Positions 19,690-28,940 of a stretch of 64,000 nt of DNA are shown here, piece after piece. The stretch covers positions 62,001-126,000 of the forward strand of contig JACNJX010000106.1 of assembly GCA_014382345.1 (NCBI GenBank). The letters run 5' to 3'. Under the pieces are notes generated by a model. It saw only the letters and a list, made by a program, of their open reading frames with translations, searched no databases and had not been told where the DNA came from. This stretch comes from Alphaproteobacteria bacterium (GTDB taxonomy: Bacteria > Pseudomonadota > Alphaproteobacteria > Rhodospirillales > Casp-alpha2). The position numbers and the translations under genes were made by a program. Within the stretch, counting starts at the first letter, position 1, and the number at the start of each line of letters is the position of its first letter.

Positions 19690-20303
19690 CGGGCGCACCC
19701 CCTTCATCGGTCAACCACCTTGTCGTGTTCGCCAAGGCGCCGCGTATGGGCCGGGTCAAAACCCGGCTGGCGGGCGATATCGGAACCGTCGCCGCGCACG
19801 CCTTCGCCCGGCAAACCCTGCACGCCGTCGTGCCGCCGCTGGCCAGGGACCCCCGCTGGCTTTGCTGGCTGGCGGTCAGCCCGGACACTGCCGTGCATGA
19901 CCGCGGCCTCTGGCCCCGCGTCCACGGACTGGTCCGCCAGGGCGCCGGCGACCTGGGCCGGCGCATGGCCGGTGTCGCCCATAAAATGCCGACCGGCCCG
20001 GTCGTCATCATCGGCACCGATGTGCCCGCCGTCCGGCCAAGCCATATCGCCCAGGCGTTCGCGTTGCTTGGCCGCCATGACGCCGTGTTCGGCCCGGCCG
20101 CTGACGGCGGCTACTGGCTGGTCGGGCTGAACCGTCGGCCCGTGTTTCGGGATATTTTTCAAGGCGTGCGCTGGTCAACGCAACACGCCCTTTCCGACAC
20201 CATCGCCAACCTGCCCACCCACTGGAGCCACGCCTTGCTGGAACCGCTCGACGACATTGACGACGGCGAGACCTACGGGCGCTGGCGGGGGAAAAGGGCC
20301 TGA
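19686..20303 (+). CDS. TIGR04282-family (DUF2064) nucleotidyl/glycosyltransferase
   Basis: A 205-residue DUF2064 protein. It shows VVFAKAPRMGRVKTRLA, like the N-terminus of nucleotidyltransferases, IIGTDVPAVRPSHIAQA (the conserved GTDxP), and FGPAADGGYWLVGL, the family signature. The C-terminus LEPLDDIDDGETYGRW is also typical. The ATG overlaps the stop of the TIGR04283 gene (ATGA), implying a coupled pair. Convergent with moaB (10-bp gap). Reaction unknown. Confidence 0.87.
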   Translation: MTGAPPSSVNHLVVFAKAPRMGRVKTRLAGDIGTVAAHAFARQTLHAVVPPLARDPRWLCWLAVSPDTAVHDRGLWPRVHGLVRQGAGDLGRRMAGVAHKMPTGPVVIIGTDVPAVRPSHIAQAFALLGRHDAVFGPAADGGYWLVGLNRRPVFRDIFQGVRWSTQHALSDTIANLPTHWSHALLEPLDDIDDGETYGRWRGKRA

Positions 20304-20313
20304 GCCCGGTCTT

Positions 20314-20841
20314 CTAGCGTTCCTTCAGGCGGGGCAGCATCTCGACGAAATTGCAGGGCCTGAAGCGGATGTCCAGCTGGTACACCAGGATATCGTCCCA
20401 GGCATCCTTGCACGCGCCCGGCGAACCCGGCACGGCGAAGATATAGGTGCCGTTGACCACGCCCGCACACGCCCGGGACTGAATGGTCGAGGTCTTGATC
20501 TTCTCGTAGCTCAGCATGCGGAACAGCTCGCCGAAACCGGGGATATCTTTTTCCGCGACTTCGGCCAGGGCCTCCGGCGTCACGTCGCGCCCCGTCAGGC
20601 CGGTGCCGCCGGTGGCGAGGACGATTTCGATGTCCGGGTTATCCGCCCATTCGCGGAACTTGGCCGCGATGGCGGCGGTTTCGTCCTTGACGATGGCGCG
20701 GTCCGCCAGCACGTGGCCGGCGGCTTCGAGGCGGTCCACCAAAACGGCGCCCGACTTGTCGTCGTCCATGGTGCGGGAATCGGAAACGGTCAAAACGGCA
20801 ATGTTGACCGGAACAAAGGTATCTTTAGTGGCGTGACCCAT
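20314..20841 (-). CDS. moaB: Molybdenum cofactor biosynthesis protein B
   Basis: A 175-residue MoaB/MogA-type protein involved in adenylylation of molybdopterin. NIAVLTVSDSRTMDDDKSG opens the fold, VLATGGTGLTGRDVTPEAL is the nucleotide/pterin-binding signature and FAVPGSPGACKDAWDDIL the C-terminal one. The ATG at 20841 lies inside the end of the upstream lytic transglycosylase gene, a 17-bp overlap, so both are transcribed together. No other molybdenum-cofactor gene is in the window. Confidence 0.92.
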   Translation of the reverse strand: MGHATKDTFVPVNIAVLTVSDSRTMDDDKSGAVLVDRLEAAGHVLADRAIVKDETAAIAAKFREWADNPDIEIVLATGGTGLTGRDVTPEALAEVAEKDIPGFGELFRMLSYEKIKTSTIQSRACAGVVNGTYIFAVPGSPGACKDAWDDILVYQLDIRFRPCNFVEMLPRLKER

Positions 20842-22663
20842 TGCTTTCGGCGACCTCGGCTGGTTCCTGACCCAACGGGGTATACACCGGCCACCGGCCC
20901 TCGGCAATGGCGGCCAGGGACGGCGCCGGCTGGCTTAAGCGGTTGCGGTAGATCCACAGGTTGCTCAGCACCTTCTCGATGAAGATACGGGTTTCGCGCG
21001 ACGGGATGCTTTCGATGAAAAACAGCGGATCGTTCATGTATTCGGTCTTGCGCCGCCATTTGTTCAAATTCCCCGGCCCCCCGTTCCAGGCCGCGGCCAT
21101 CAGGAACAGGTCCCCCTTGATCTTTTCATCGGCGAGCAGGATTTCGATGTACTTCTGTCCCAAAGCCAGATTGACCTCGGGCTTGAACAGCGTGCGCCGT
21201 TTGCCGTTGTGGCGGTGAAAACGGCGGTCCTGGGCGACGAAGCTGGCCGTGCGCGGCATCAGTTGCATCAGGCCGCGCGCCCCGGCCCAGCTTTTGGCCT
21301 TGGGGTTGAAGCGGGATTCCTGGCGGATCATGGCGTAGATCAACGCCTTATCGATGCGCAAGCCGTCCTTGGGCAGCCAAGCGGGAAGCGGATAGGCCGC
21401 GCCGTCATAACCGCCGCCGTTGGGAAACAGCCGCTTGTCGAGCCTGACCGCCAGCGACGGCATGCTGCCCCGGCTGGCCAGCGCCAGAATACCTTTGGTC
21501 AGGGTCTCATCGGCGAAGACGCTGAGGGTCTTGAGTTCCCGTTCGGCGCGGCGGTTTTCACCGATCTGCAGCAACGCCATGGCGCGCCGCCCGCGCGGCA
21601 TGGACGACAGCGTGGAAATGGTTTCTTCGCCCAGCGGCGGGACCGCCCAGCGGAATTTCATCGGACGGGCCAGCATGTAATTGGCCAGCAGGCCGTAGAA
21701 GGTGCGCGAAGACTGGGCGGCCTGTTTCAGGTAGGGATTGACCCGTTCCGGGCGGCGGTCGACCAGATGCGCGCGGGCGGCCCAGAACGCGCCCGCCGAT
21801 CTTAACCACGAAGACGCCTTGGCGTTATTGGCGATGGCTTCAAAATGCCTTGCCGCGACGTCGATTTTTTTCAGCCGCCAAGCCGCCAGCCCCGCCGTCC
21901 AGTGCGCTTCGGGCAAAAGGTCTCCGCTGCGCGCCGCCGCTTCGCCCGACCACGTCAGCGCCCAGTCGTCGCGCCCGGCAAGGAAATATCCCTGGCCCAG
22001 ACGCGCCTTGGCCTGATCGAATTCGGCGGCGGAAAACAGGCGTTTGACCTCTTTCGTCGCGATCAGTTTCTTCACCGACAGGGTAAAGCCCCGGCGCAGG
22101 CGGCTGCGGATGATGCGCTTGAGATCGCGCACCCGGCGCTGTTCACTGCGTTTCAGCCGTTTTCCGGGCACAGAGATGCCCGTTTCCGCCACAACCCCGG
22201 CCTGGGCCGCCGGAAGACGAGCCGGCGGTTTCGGGGCGCGCCAGTTTTTCGGTTGGCGGTTACGCGCCAGTTTATAAAGCCTGTGCGCATCGGGATGGTC
22301 GGCGTATTTCGCCATCCAAGCTTTCAATTCCTTGTAGCGGGACCGGTACTTGGTCGGATGCAGAAAACGCTGCGCCATGACATGCCCCATCAGGGCCTTG
22401 TCTTCGAGACGGGCGACCAGGCGGTCGGCCTGTTTCCAGTCCCCCGATTCCTGAACATCGAAAATACGGCGGTAGAGGCCCGCGTCTTCAGCGGAGAGGA
22501 TTTCCGGAAAGGCCAGTTCGGCATCGTCCAGACCGGCGGTCATGTTCAGGGACGCGTTGTCATCGGCCCTGTCATCAGCATGGCCCGGCCCGGCGGCCAC
22601 AAGGCCTAGCCCCAGAACCACCGCGGCCAAAGGCGTCACCGCAAAGGAAAACCGTCCGATCAT
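20825..22663 (-). CDS. slt: Soluble lytic murein transglycosylase
   Basis: A 612-residue periplasmic enzyme cleaving peptidoglycan between MurNAc and GlcNAc to 1,6-anhydro products. A signal peptide ends near AGPGHADD. Residues about 50-430 form a superhelical alpha-rich U/L domain; the SLT catalytic domain follows at about 440-570 with ALIYAMIRQESRFNPKA (catalytic Glu), GARGLMQLMPRTA and AWNGGPGNLNKW. The 187 bp upstream (22664-22850) holds its promoter region and no gene. Downstream moaB overlaps it. Confidence 0.93.
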   Translation of the reverse strand: MIGRFSFAVTPLAAVVLGLGLVAAGPGHADDRADDNASLNMTAGLDDAELAFPEILSAEDAGLYRRIFDVQESGDWKQADRLVARLEDKALMGHVMAQRFLHPTKYRSRYKELKAWMAKYADHPDAHRLYKLARNRQPKNWRAPKPPARLPAAQAGVVAETGISVPGKRLKRSEQRRVRDLKRIIRSRLRRGFTLSVKKLIATKEVKRLFSAAEFDQAKARLGQGYFLAGRDDWALTWSGEAAARSGDLLPEAHWTAGLAAWRLKKIDVAARHFEAIANNAKASSWLRSAGAFWAARAHLVDRRPERVNPYLKQAAQSSRTFYGLLANYMLARPMKFRWAVPPLGEETISTLSSMPRGRRAMALLQIGENRRAERELKTLSVFADETLTKGILALASRGSMPSLAVRLDKRLFPNGGGYDGAAYPLPAWLPKDGLRIDKALIYAMIRQESRFNPKAKSWAGARGLMQLMPRTASFVAQDRRFHRHNGKRRTLFKPEVNLALGQKYIEILLADEKIKGDLFLMAAAWNGGPGNLNKWRRKTEYMNDPLFFIESIPSRETRIFIEKVLSNLWIYRNRLSQPAPSLAAIAEGRWPVYTPLGQEPAEVAESNGSRH

Positions 22664-22850
22664 GTTAGGAATTTGCCCATACCAACCCGTTTAAACCCTG
22701 TTCCCTGTATAAATCATCCCGAATCGGCGGGCAACCCGTGAAAATGGGTAATTTTTCAGGCTTTCACCAATATTTAGGGGTGTTTTACTTAAACAACGGC
22801 CATATTTTGCGTTTCCGGGCCGTCCGGTTCCCTCCGCAGCCGGGCCGGGT

Positions 22851-23714
22851 TCAGAGCGCTTCGAGCTTGCGCTTGATCGCCATCCAGTCTTTCCAGGTGT
22901 CGCGCTTCTGGGCCGGCGACCGCAACAGGTAAGCCGGGTGAAACAGCGCCGTCGCTTCGATCGGGCACGACAGCCCCGGCGTCGAATAGGGGAACCATTT
23001 TCCTCGCAGCCGTCCCACGCCGGCGGTCTGCGCCAGCAAAAGCTTCGCCGCCGGACCGCCAAGGGCGATCAGGATTTTCGGGTCCACCAGTTCGATCAGG
23101 CGTTCCACGAACGGCATGCACACCGCCGTTTCCTGCGGCGTCGGCGTGCGGTTGCCGGGCGGACGCCAGAACACGGTATTGGAAATCAGCACACTGGTCC
23201 GGTCGAGACCGACGGACGCCATCATCTTATCAAGAAGCTTTCCGCTGGGACCGACGAAGGGCAGGCCCTGGCGATCCTCCTCGGCGCCCGGGCCTTCGCC
23301 GATCAGCATCACCCGGGCCTCCGGGTTGCCGTCGATGAAGACAAGGTTGGTCGCGGTTTTCTTCAGCGCGCAGCCTTCGAAACTTTCCAGCGCCCGGCGC
23401 AAATCCTCAACCGTTTCGGCCCCCTGCGCCAGATGCACCGCCGTCGTGACGTCGCCGTTGGCGCGGCCTTCCCCGGCCCCGGGAACAGAGCTGGAAATGG
23501 ACGTTTTCGGCAGCGAGTCCGGCAAGGAAGCGGGTGCGGGGGCAAGGGCCGGTGCGGCATCGGATAATCCGCCGGCAACGGCCTGTTTCGGTTGTTGCGG
23601 GAGCGCCTGGACGGCCTTCGCCGCAACCAAACCGAACCGGTCGACGGGCGCATCGGTGATGGTTTCATCAACGCCGGCATCGATATGCCAGCGCAGCAGT
23701 TCTTTTGCAGTCAT
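22851..23714 (-). CDS. Uracil-DNA glycosylase, family 4/5-like
   Basis: Removes uracil from DNA. About 287 residues. The N-terminal 100 residues are a low-complexity Ala/Pro linker; the catalytic domain starts near CALKKTATNLVF and has the motif GEGPGAEEDRQGLPFVGPSG, NTVFWRPPGNRTPTPQE and the C-terminal HPAYLLRSPAQKRDTW. One conserved Cys precedes KKTATN; further cysteines (TAVC, LSC) match the Fe-S cysteines expected in this family. The start is uncertain: ATG 23714, ATG 23723 and GTG 23747 are in frame. Confidence 0.87.
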   Translation of the reverse strand: MTAKELLRWHIDAGVDETITDAPVDRFGLVAAKAVQALPQQPKQAVAGGLSDAAPALAPAPASLPDSLPKTSISSSVPGAGEGRANGDVTTAVHLAQGAETVEDLRRALESFEGCALKKTATNLVFIDGNPEARVMLIGEGPGAEEDRQGLPFVGPSGKLLDKMMASVGLDRTSVLISNTVFWRPPGNRTPTPQETAVCMPFVERLIELVDPKILIALGGPAAKLLLAQTAGVGRLRGKWFPYSTPGLSCPIEATALFHPAYLLRSPAQKRDTWKDWMAIKRKLEAL

Positions 23715-23853
23715 GGATGTCATCGGCGCCATGAGCGACCATAGCACGGCATAAAATACCGGAACATCCCCCAGAACATCCCAAAGCGGAATTCAATGTG
23801 CTAAAAAGACGCTCATATAAGATCAAGCCAGAGGAACGCCCCAGAGGAACGCC

Positions 23854-25584
23854 ATGAACCCCGACACCGATACCCTGAACCCCCAGAAGGAACATGAGGC
23901 CGAACCAGCACCGGCAACCGTGGAAGAAAGAGATTCCATGGACTTCGACGTGGTCATCGTCGGCGCGGGTCCGGCCGGGTTATCGGCGGCCATCCGCCTG
24001 CGCCAATTGGCCGCCGAGCAGGATTTTGAGTTGACCGTCTGCGTCGTCGAAAAGGGCTCGGAGGTCGGCGCGCACATCCTGTCCGGCGCCGTCCTTGATC
24101 CGGTGGCGCTGAATGAACTGATTCCCGACTGGCCGGAACGGGGCGCGCCTTTGGGGCAGCCGGGGACCGATAACCGCCACTGGGCCCTGGACAGGAAGGA
24201 CCTGGTGGCCGAGTAGCAGCCCGCGCTGCCGCCGATGATGAGCAACAAAGGCTGCTACACGCTCAGCCTCGGCGCCCTCAGCCGCTGGCTGGCGGACCAG
24301 GCCGAAGGGCTGGGCGTCGAGATTTTCCCCGGCTTCGCCGCCGCCGAGGTCCTCTACAACGAAGATGGAAGCGTCAAGGGCATCGCCACCGGCGACCTAG
24401 GGCTCGATGCCGAGGGCAAACCCACCGCCAACCATGAACCGGGCGTCGAACTTCTGGCCAAATACACCTTTTTCGCCGAAGGCGTGCGGGGATCATTGAG
24501 TCAGCAACTGATGGAGCGCTTCAACCTCAGGGACGGAGTCGAGCCGCAGACCTACGGCATCGGCATCAAGGAACTGTGGGACGTGGCCCCGGAAAAACAC
24601 AAGCCCGGTCAGGTCATCCACACACAAGGCTGGCCGCTGACGGACACCGGCGGCGGTGGATTCCTCTATCACCAGGACCAAGGACAGGTCGCCATCGGCT
24701 TCATCGTCGCGCTCGATTATGAGAACCCTTATCTTTCGCCATTCGAGGAAATGCAGCGCTTCAAGACCCACCCCGCCATCCGCCCGGTACTGGAAGGCGG
24801 GAAGCGCGTCGCCTATGGCGCCCGCGCCATCAATGAAGGCGGCCTGCAGGCGATCCCGAAGCTGGTGTTTCCCGGCGGCGCCCTGATCGGATGCGCCGCT
24901 GGTTTCGTCAACGTGCCCCGCATCAAAGGCAGCCACAACGCCATGAAAAGCGGCATGCTGGCGGCGGAAGCGGCATTCCAGGCCATCAAACTAGGCGGCA
25001 CAGGCGGCGATGAGTTGACCGCCTACCCGGAAGCGTTCCGCGCGTCCTGGGCCTACAAGGAACTGTACCGCGCCCGCAACGCCCGCCCGGCGCTGGCCAA
25101 ATTCGGCGGACTTCTAGGCACGCTCTACAGCGGGCTGGATTTGTGGCTCAATTCTCTGGGCCTCGGGTTTCTGGCGCCCTGGACCCTCGGCAACCACGAG
25201 GACCATTCGGCGCTGAAAAAGGCCGCCGAAATGACAAAAATCGACTACCCCAAGCCGGACGGGGAGATTACCTTCGACCGGTTGTCGTCGGTGTACCTGT
25301 CCAACACCAACCACACGGAAAACCAGCCCTGCCATCTGACCCTGAAGGACGCCGCCATCCCGGTTGCCGTCAACCTTGCGGACTATGACGGGCCGGAAGC
25401 CCGCTTCTGTCCGGCCGGCGTTTACGAATTCGTCGAAGACGGCGATAGTGGGGGCGCTCAACGCCTGCAGATCAACGCCCAGAACTGCGTTCACTGCAAA
25501 ACCTGCGACATCAAGGACCCGACCCAAAACATTACCTGGGTCACCCCCGAAGGCGGCGGCGGCCCCAATTATCCCAACATGTAA
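23854..25584 (+). pseudogene. Electron transfer flavoprotein-ubiquinone oxidoreductase, interrupted by in-frame TAG
   Basis: ETF-QO passes electrons from ETF to ubiquinone in the membrane. The frame encodes about 576 residues but is broken at codon 121 by TAG (24214-24216). Both parts are in the same frame and are otherwise intact. Upstream: the FAD motif VVIVGAGPAGLSAAIRL and GAHILSGAVLDP. Downstream: [50 protein letters not shown] and a C-terminal 4Fe-4S binding stretch [17 protein letters not shown]. Only one base would need to change. It may be a recent pseudogene, a sequencing or assembly error, or a readthrough. A restart at ATG 24235 would lack the FAD site and is unlikely to work. Confidence 0.88.
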
Positions 25585-25598
25585 TTATCCCAATATGT
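25567..25598 (+). repeat. 16-bp tandem duplication across the etf-QO stop codon
   Basis: AATTATCCCAACATGT (25567-25582) is followed directly by AATTATCCCAATATGT (25583-25598), with one mismatch. The TAA stop spans the junction. It looks like a recent small duplication. Confidence 0.7.
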
Positions 25599-25635
25599 AG
25601 GTGGCAACGAAGGTGCTGTCGGGTAGAATGCGCCC

Positions 25636-27387
25636 ATGCGCGAACGACCATATCCCCCCAAAAGCGTCCCCGGCCTGATCGCCGCCGCCGGACTGTGCGC
25701 GACGCTGGCCATCCCCTACCCAGCTATTGCCGACGAGACCAAGCCTGAGATCGGCCGGACGCTGTCGGGAAATTACCTGGCCGGACGCCACGCCCAGGCG
25801 CAGCGCGACCTGTCGAGAGCGGCGGATTTTCTGGGTGCGGCGCTCGACAAAGCCCCCTCATCCCCCGATCTAATTCGGCGCACCTTTGTCCTGATGGTCG
25901 CAGAAGGCCGGGTCAAGGAAGCCGGGCCGCTGGCCAGCAAGCTCGTGCAAATGGGCAACAAGGTTCCGATGGCACCCCTGACGCTTGCCATCATCGACAT
26001 CAGGAACGGCCGCTTCGTGGAAGCGGACAAGCGCCTGGGGGACCTGCCGGCCACGGGTCTGGTCGGTTTCGTGGCGCCGGTGCTGCGCGCCTGGTGCCTG
26101 GCCGGACAAAACAAAAGCCGCAAGGCCATGAAAATCCTTAAAGCGCCTGTAGACCATGACGCCAAACGGGTTTTGCATACCATGCACGCGGCGTTGATCA
26201 GCGAATTGCTGGGCAACAACGAGGACGCGGAAAAATTCTATACGAGCATTCATAACGGCCAGACGGAACTGTCGCTGCGCATGGCGCAACTTCTGGGCGC
26301 GCTGTACGAACGCACCGGGCGGAAGGACAAGGCCCAGGCGCTGTATGAGAAATATCTTGGGCAAAACCCCGGGTCCCAGCTTCTGGACGGGGCCCTGAAA
26401 CGGCTTAAGTCCGGCGGCGGCCCGACGCTGAAGACCTTTTCCATCAGCGAAGGCGCGGCAGAAGTCCTGTTCGGCATTGCCAGTTCACTGCGCCAGAAAA
26501 ACGGCCAGCAAACCGCCCTGATGCTGGGACGCCTGGCACTGTACCTGAAACCAGAATTCCCGGTTATGCAGATTTTACTGGGCGATGTCCTTGAAACCGC
26601 CAACCGCCTGGAACCGGCGCTGGAGCTTTACCAGTCCATCCGCAGGAATTCGGCGTTTTCCTGGCCGGCACGGCTGCGTGTGGCGGTTCTCTTGGGCCGT
26701 CTTAACCGTCACGAAGACGCCATCCGCCACCTGGACGCCATGGCCGGTGATCAGCCGGAAGACCCCGGACCGTTGATCAACATGGGCGATATTTTGCGCG
26801 GACAGGAACGCTTCGAGGAAGCCGTCGAGGCTTATGACCGGGCGTTCGAGCGCATCCGGACCCTCAAACCCCACCACTGGACCCTGTTGTACGCCCGCGG
26901 CATTGCCCTGGAGCGCTCCAAACAGTGGCCACGGGCCGAAGCCGATTTCCTGAGCGCGCTCAAGTTCAAGCCCGACCAGCCCTATGTTCTCAACTATCTG
27001 GGATATTCCTGGATTGACAAGGGCCTGTATCTGGATCGCGCCCAGGCGATGATCGGCAAGGCCGCCAATCTCAGACCCAACGACGGCTATGTCATCGACA
27101 GCCTGGGATGGGGCCATTACAAGCTCGGCAAATACAAAAAAGCGGTCCTGGAACTGGAACGCGCCGTCGAACTCAGGCCCCAGGATCCGGTCATCAACGA
27201 TCATCTTGGCGACGCCTACTGGCGGGTCGGACGCCGGCGCGAGGCCCGCTTTCAGTGGAACCGGTCGCTATCGCTGGACCCGGAAGAAAAACTGATTGGC
27301 GAAATCACCCGGAAACTGAAATCCGGTCTTGAATCCGGCGGCAGTGAAAATTCCGCGAAAGCCAAGAAAAACCGTGATGACGGCTGA
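25636..27387 (+). CDS. TPR-repeat exported protein
   Basis: A 583-residue protein with a signal peptide (cleavage near PAIADE) followed by many tetratricopeptide repeats through to the C-terminus, for example YLAGRHAQAQRDLSRAADFLGAAL, QPYVLNYLGYSWIDKG and VINDHLGDAYWRVGRRREA. It should act in the periplasm as a protein-protein scaffold; comparable proteins occur just upstream of ispE in alphaproteobacteria. The end overlaps the ispE start by 11 bp. The C-terminal tail is Lys-rich. Confidence 0.85.
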   Translation: MRERPYPPKSVPGLIAAAGLCATLAIPYPAIADETKPEIGRTLSGNYLAGRHAQAQRDLSRAADFLGAALDKAPSSPDLIRRTFVLMVAEGRVKEAGPLASKLVQMGNKVPMAPLTLAIIDIRNGRFVEADKRLGDLPATGLVGFVAPVLRAWCLAGQNKSRKAMKILKAPVDHDAKRVLHTMHAALISELLGNNEDAEKFYTSIHNGQTELSLRMAQLLGALYERTGRKDKAQALYEKYLGQNPGSQLLDGALKRLKSGGGPTLKTFSISEGAAEVLFGIASSLRQKNGQQTALMLGRLALYLKPEFPVMQILLGDVLETANRLEPALELYQSIRRNSAFSWPARLRVAVLLGRLNRHEDAIRHLDAMAGDQPEDPGPLINMGDILRGQERFEEAVEAYDRAFERIRTLKPHHWTLLYARGIALERSKQWPRAEADFLSALKFKPDQPYVLNYLGYSWIDKGLYLDRAQAMIGKAANLRPNDGYVIDSLGWGHYKLGKYKKAVLELERAVELRPQDPVINDHLGDAYWRVGRRREARFQWNRSLSLDPEEKLIGEITRKLKSGLESGGSENSAKAKKNRDDG

Positions 27388-28279
27388 AACGGCTGAACGG
27401 GCGGCCCTGCGTGTAACGGCTGCGGCCAAGCTTAATCTTTACCTTCATGTGACCGGACGGCGCGACGACGGCTATCATCTGCTGGATTCCCTGGTCTGTT
27501 TCGCCGGCGTCCAGGATTGCCTCAGTTTCTATCCGGCGGACACTCTTGATCTCACCATAGAAGGGCCCTTCGGCGAGGGTTTGTCTTCCGGGGCCGACAA
27601 CCTTGTCCTGCAGGCGGCAAACCGGCTCAGGGAAACGGCCGGAATCAAATCCGGCGCACGAATCGTTTTGCAGAAAAACCTTCCCGTTTCTTCAGGCATC
27701 GGCGGGGGGTCGGCGGATGCCGCGGCGGCCTTGTCCGGCCTGTCCCGGCTTTGGGGCGTGAATGGAGACGCCATTGATTTGGCCGGGCTGGGCCTGGCGC
27801 TTGGTGCGGACGTTCCGGTCTGCCTGTTCGGCCGGGCCGCCTTCATGACCGGGATCGGCGAGCGGATCGTCCTCGCGCCCCAGTTGCCGCCGGCGTGGCT
27901 GGGGCTGGTCAATCCCGGCGTTGCCGTCTCCACACCCGCTGTGTTCGAGGCCCGCCATGCGCTAAAGGGAGATACGTATTCCCCCCCCGCATCGTTCGAC
28001 GCAACACCCGCCACGGTTGCCGAATTGGCGGAAATTCTGGCGGCGCGTGGCAACGACCTGACGGAGGCAGCCATCGGGCTGCAGCCCGTCGTCGGCGACG
28101 TGCTCGACGTGCTGGAACGCACCGAAACCGTGTTTTTGGCCCGCATGTCCGGCAGCGGGGCTACCTGTTTCGGGTTGTTCGAAAGTGAGAGCGAAGCGGA
28201 AAAAGCGGCGCAGATCATTTCGCGCGACCATCCCCAATGGTGGGTGCAAGCGGTGCCCCTGCTGGTCGATACGGCCTAG
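27377..28279 (+). CDS. ispE: 4-diphosphocytidyl-2-C-methyl-D-erythritol kinase
   Basis: Phosphorylates CDP-ME in the MEP isoprenoid pathway. About 300 residues, GHMP kinase fold. AAKLNLYLHVTGRRDDGYH (substrate-binding start), LPVSSGIGGGSADAAAAL (ATP-binding loop), GADVPVCLFGRAAFMTGIGE and MSGSGATCFGLFE are the four canonical motifs. The start is ATG 27377, inside the end of the TPR gene; GTG at 27374 is the only close alternative. Convergent with a MarR-type gene 3 bp away. Confidence 0.95.
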   Translation: MTAETAERAALRVTAAAKLNLYLHVTGRRDDGYHLLDSLVCFAGVQDCLSFYPADTLDLTIEGPFGEGLSSGADNLVLQAANRLRETAGIKSGARIVLQKNLPVSSGIGGGSADAAAALSGLSRLWGVNGDAIDLAGLGLALGADVPVCLFGRAAFMTGIGERIVLAPQLPPAWLGLVNPGVAVSTPAVFEARHALKGDTYSPPASFDATPATVAELAEILAARGNDLTEAAIGLQPVVGDVLDVLERTETVFLARMSGSGATCFGLFESESEAEKAAQIISRDHPQWWVQAVPLLVDTA

Positions 28280-28282
28280 TCC

Positions 28283-28681
28283 CTATCCGGCGATACAATC
28301 TTCCAGGTGCCGGTCGAGCACCTTTGCGAACGCGGGCGTGAACCCGATGCGAATAACCCGGCGATCATCCTCATCGGGCCGTTTTTGGACCACGTTGAGG
28401 GCTTCGAGCCTGTTGATAATCCTGATCACGGTGCGCTTCGCCAGTTCCGTGCCCAGATAAATGTCAGACGCCGTCAACGGCGTGGAGGACATGCCGTTCA
28501 GGGCAATGAAATAGATCACGTCCCAGACCTTATCGTTGACGTTACGGCCCACGAGGTCGGCGGGAAGCTTTTCGGGAAGGCATTTATAAATCGCCTCCCG
28601 CTGGAATTTCCGGACCTTAATCCGCCATTTTATTAGGTCTTCTTTTGATTGTCCGTTTTCGGATTGGGAAGCTTGGTCCAT
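28283..28681 (-). CDS. MarR-family winged-helix regulator
   Basis: A 132-residue DNA-binding protein. LTASDIYLGTELAKRTVIRIINRLEALNVVQKRPDEDDRRVIRIGFTP is a winged helix-turn-helix with the DxRxxRI wing seen in MarR proteins. The C-terminus, VLDRHLEDCI, ends in a Cys-containing dimerisation-type helix. Ligand and targets are unknown. It is divergent from 28941, with an 18-bp inverted repeat in the 259-bp region between them that is a candidate operator. Confidence 0.78.
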   Translation of the reverse strand: MDQASQSENGQSKEDLIKWRIKVRKFQREAIYKCLPEKLPADLVGRNVNDKVWDVIYFIALNGMSSTPLTASDIYLGTELAKRTVIRIINRLEALNVVQKRPDEDDRRVIRIGFTPAFAKVLDRHLEDCIAG

Positions 28682-28764
28682 TTTTTACGGGCCCCTTTTC
28701 TGATCCCTATCCCCTTTTCATATCCCATACGAGCTAATATGACAGACGGCCATTTCATGCAACC

Positions 28765-28832
28765 AGCAGATTTAGGTGCCAAAGCGCCATTCTACAGAAA
28801 AACAATGGGTATTATTGGCACCTAAATCTGCT
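28765..28832. repeat. 18-bp perfect inverted repeat
   Basis: AGCAGATTTAGGTGCCAA (28765-28782) is repeated exactly inverted as TTGGCACCTAAATCTGCT (28815-28832) around 32 bases that contain a smaller CCATT/AATGG stem. It lies between a MarR-type regulator and a small unknown gene. It could be an operator, an RNA hairpin, or a miniature mobile remnant. Confidence 0.85.
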
Positions 28833-28940
28833 TGCAGCATAGAGGGAAGGTATTTCATCTGTTACTCGAGAAATTCCTTGAACAATTTAAGATTGAGTAA
28901 CCATATAAGCCTTAACCATTTTAATGCCGGATACCCGATT

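Noticed and set aside
24214-24216. Pyrrolysine or recoded TAG in the ETF-QO frame
   Set aside because: TAG ends several other genes in this window, no CUA-anticodon tRNA is seen, and the position is not a known recoding site; a base change or pseudogene is simpler.
28815-28836. Sigma-54 promoter in TTGGCACCTAAATCTGCTTGC
   Set aside because: GGCAC to TTGC spacing is ten bases, far from the five needed between GG and GC elements.
28776-28940. Upstream extension of the small gene at 28941
   Set aside because: The extension would start inside the inverted repeat and has low coding character.
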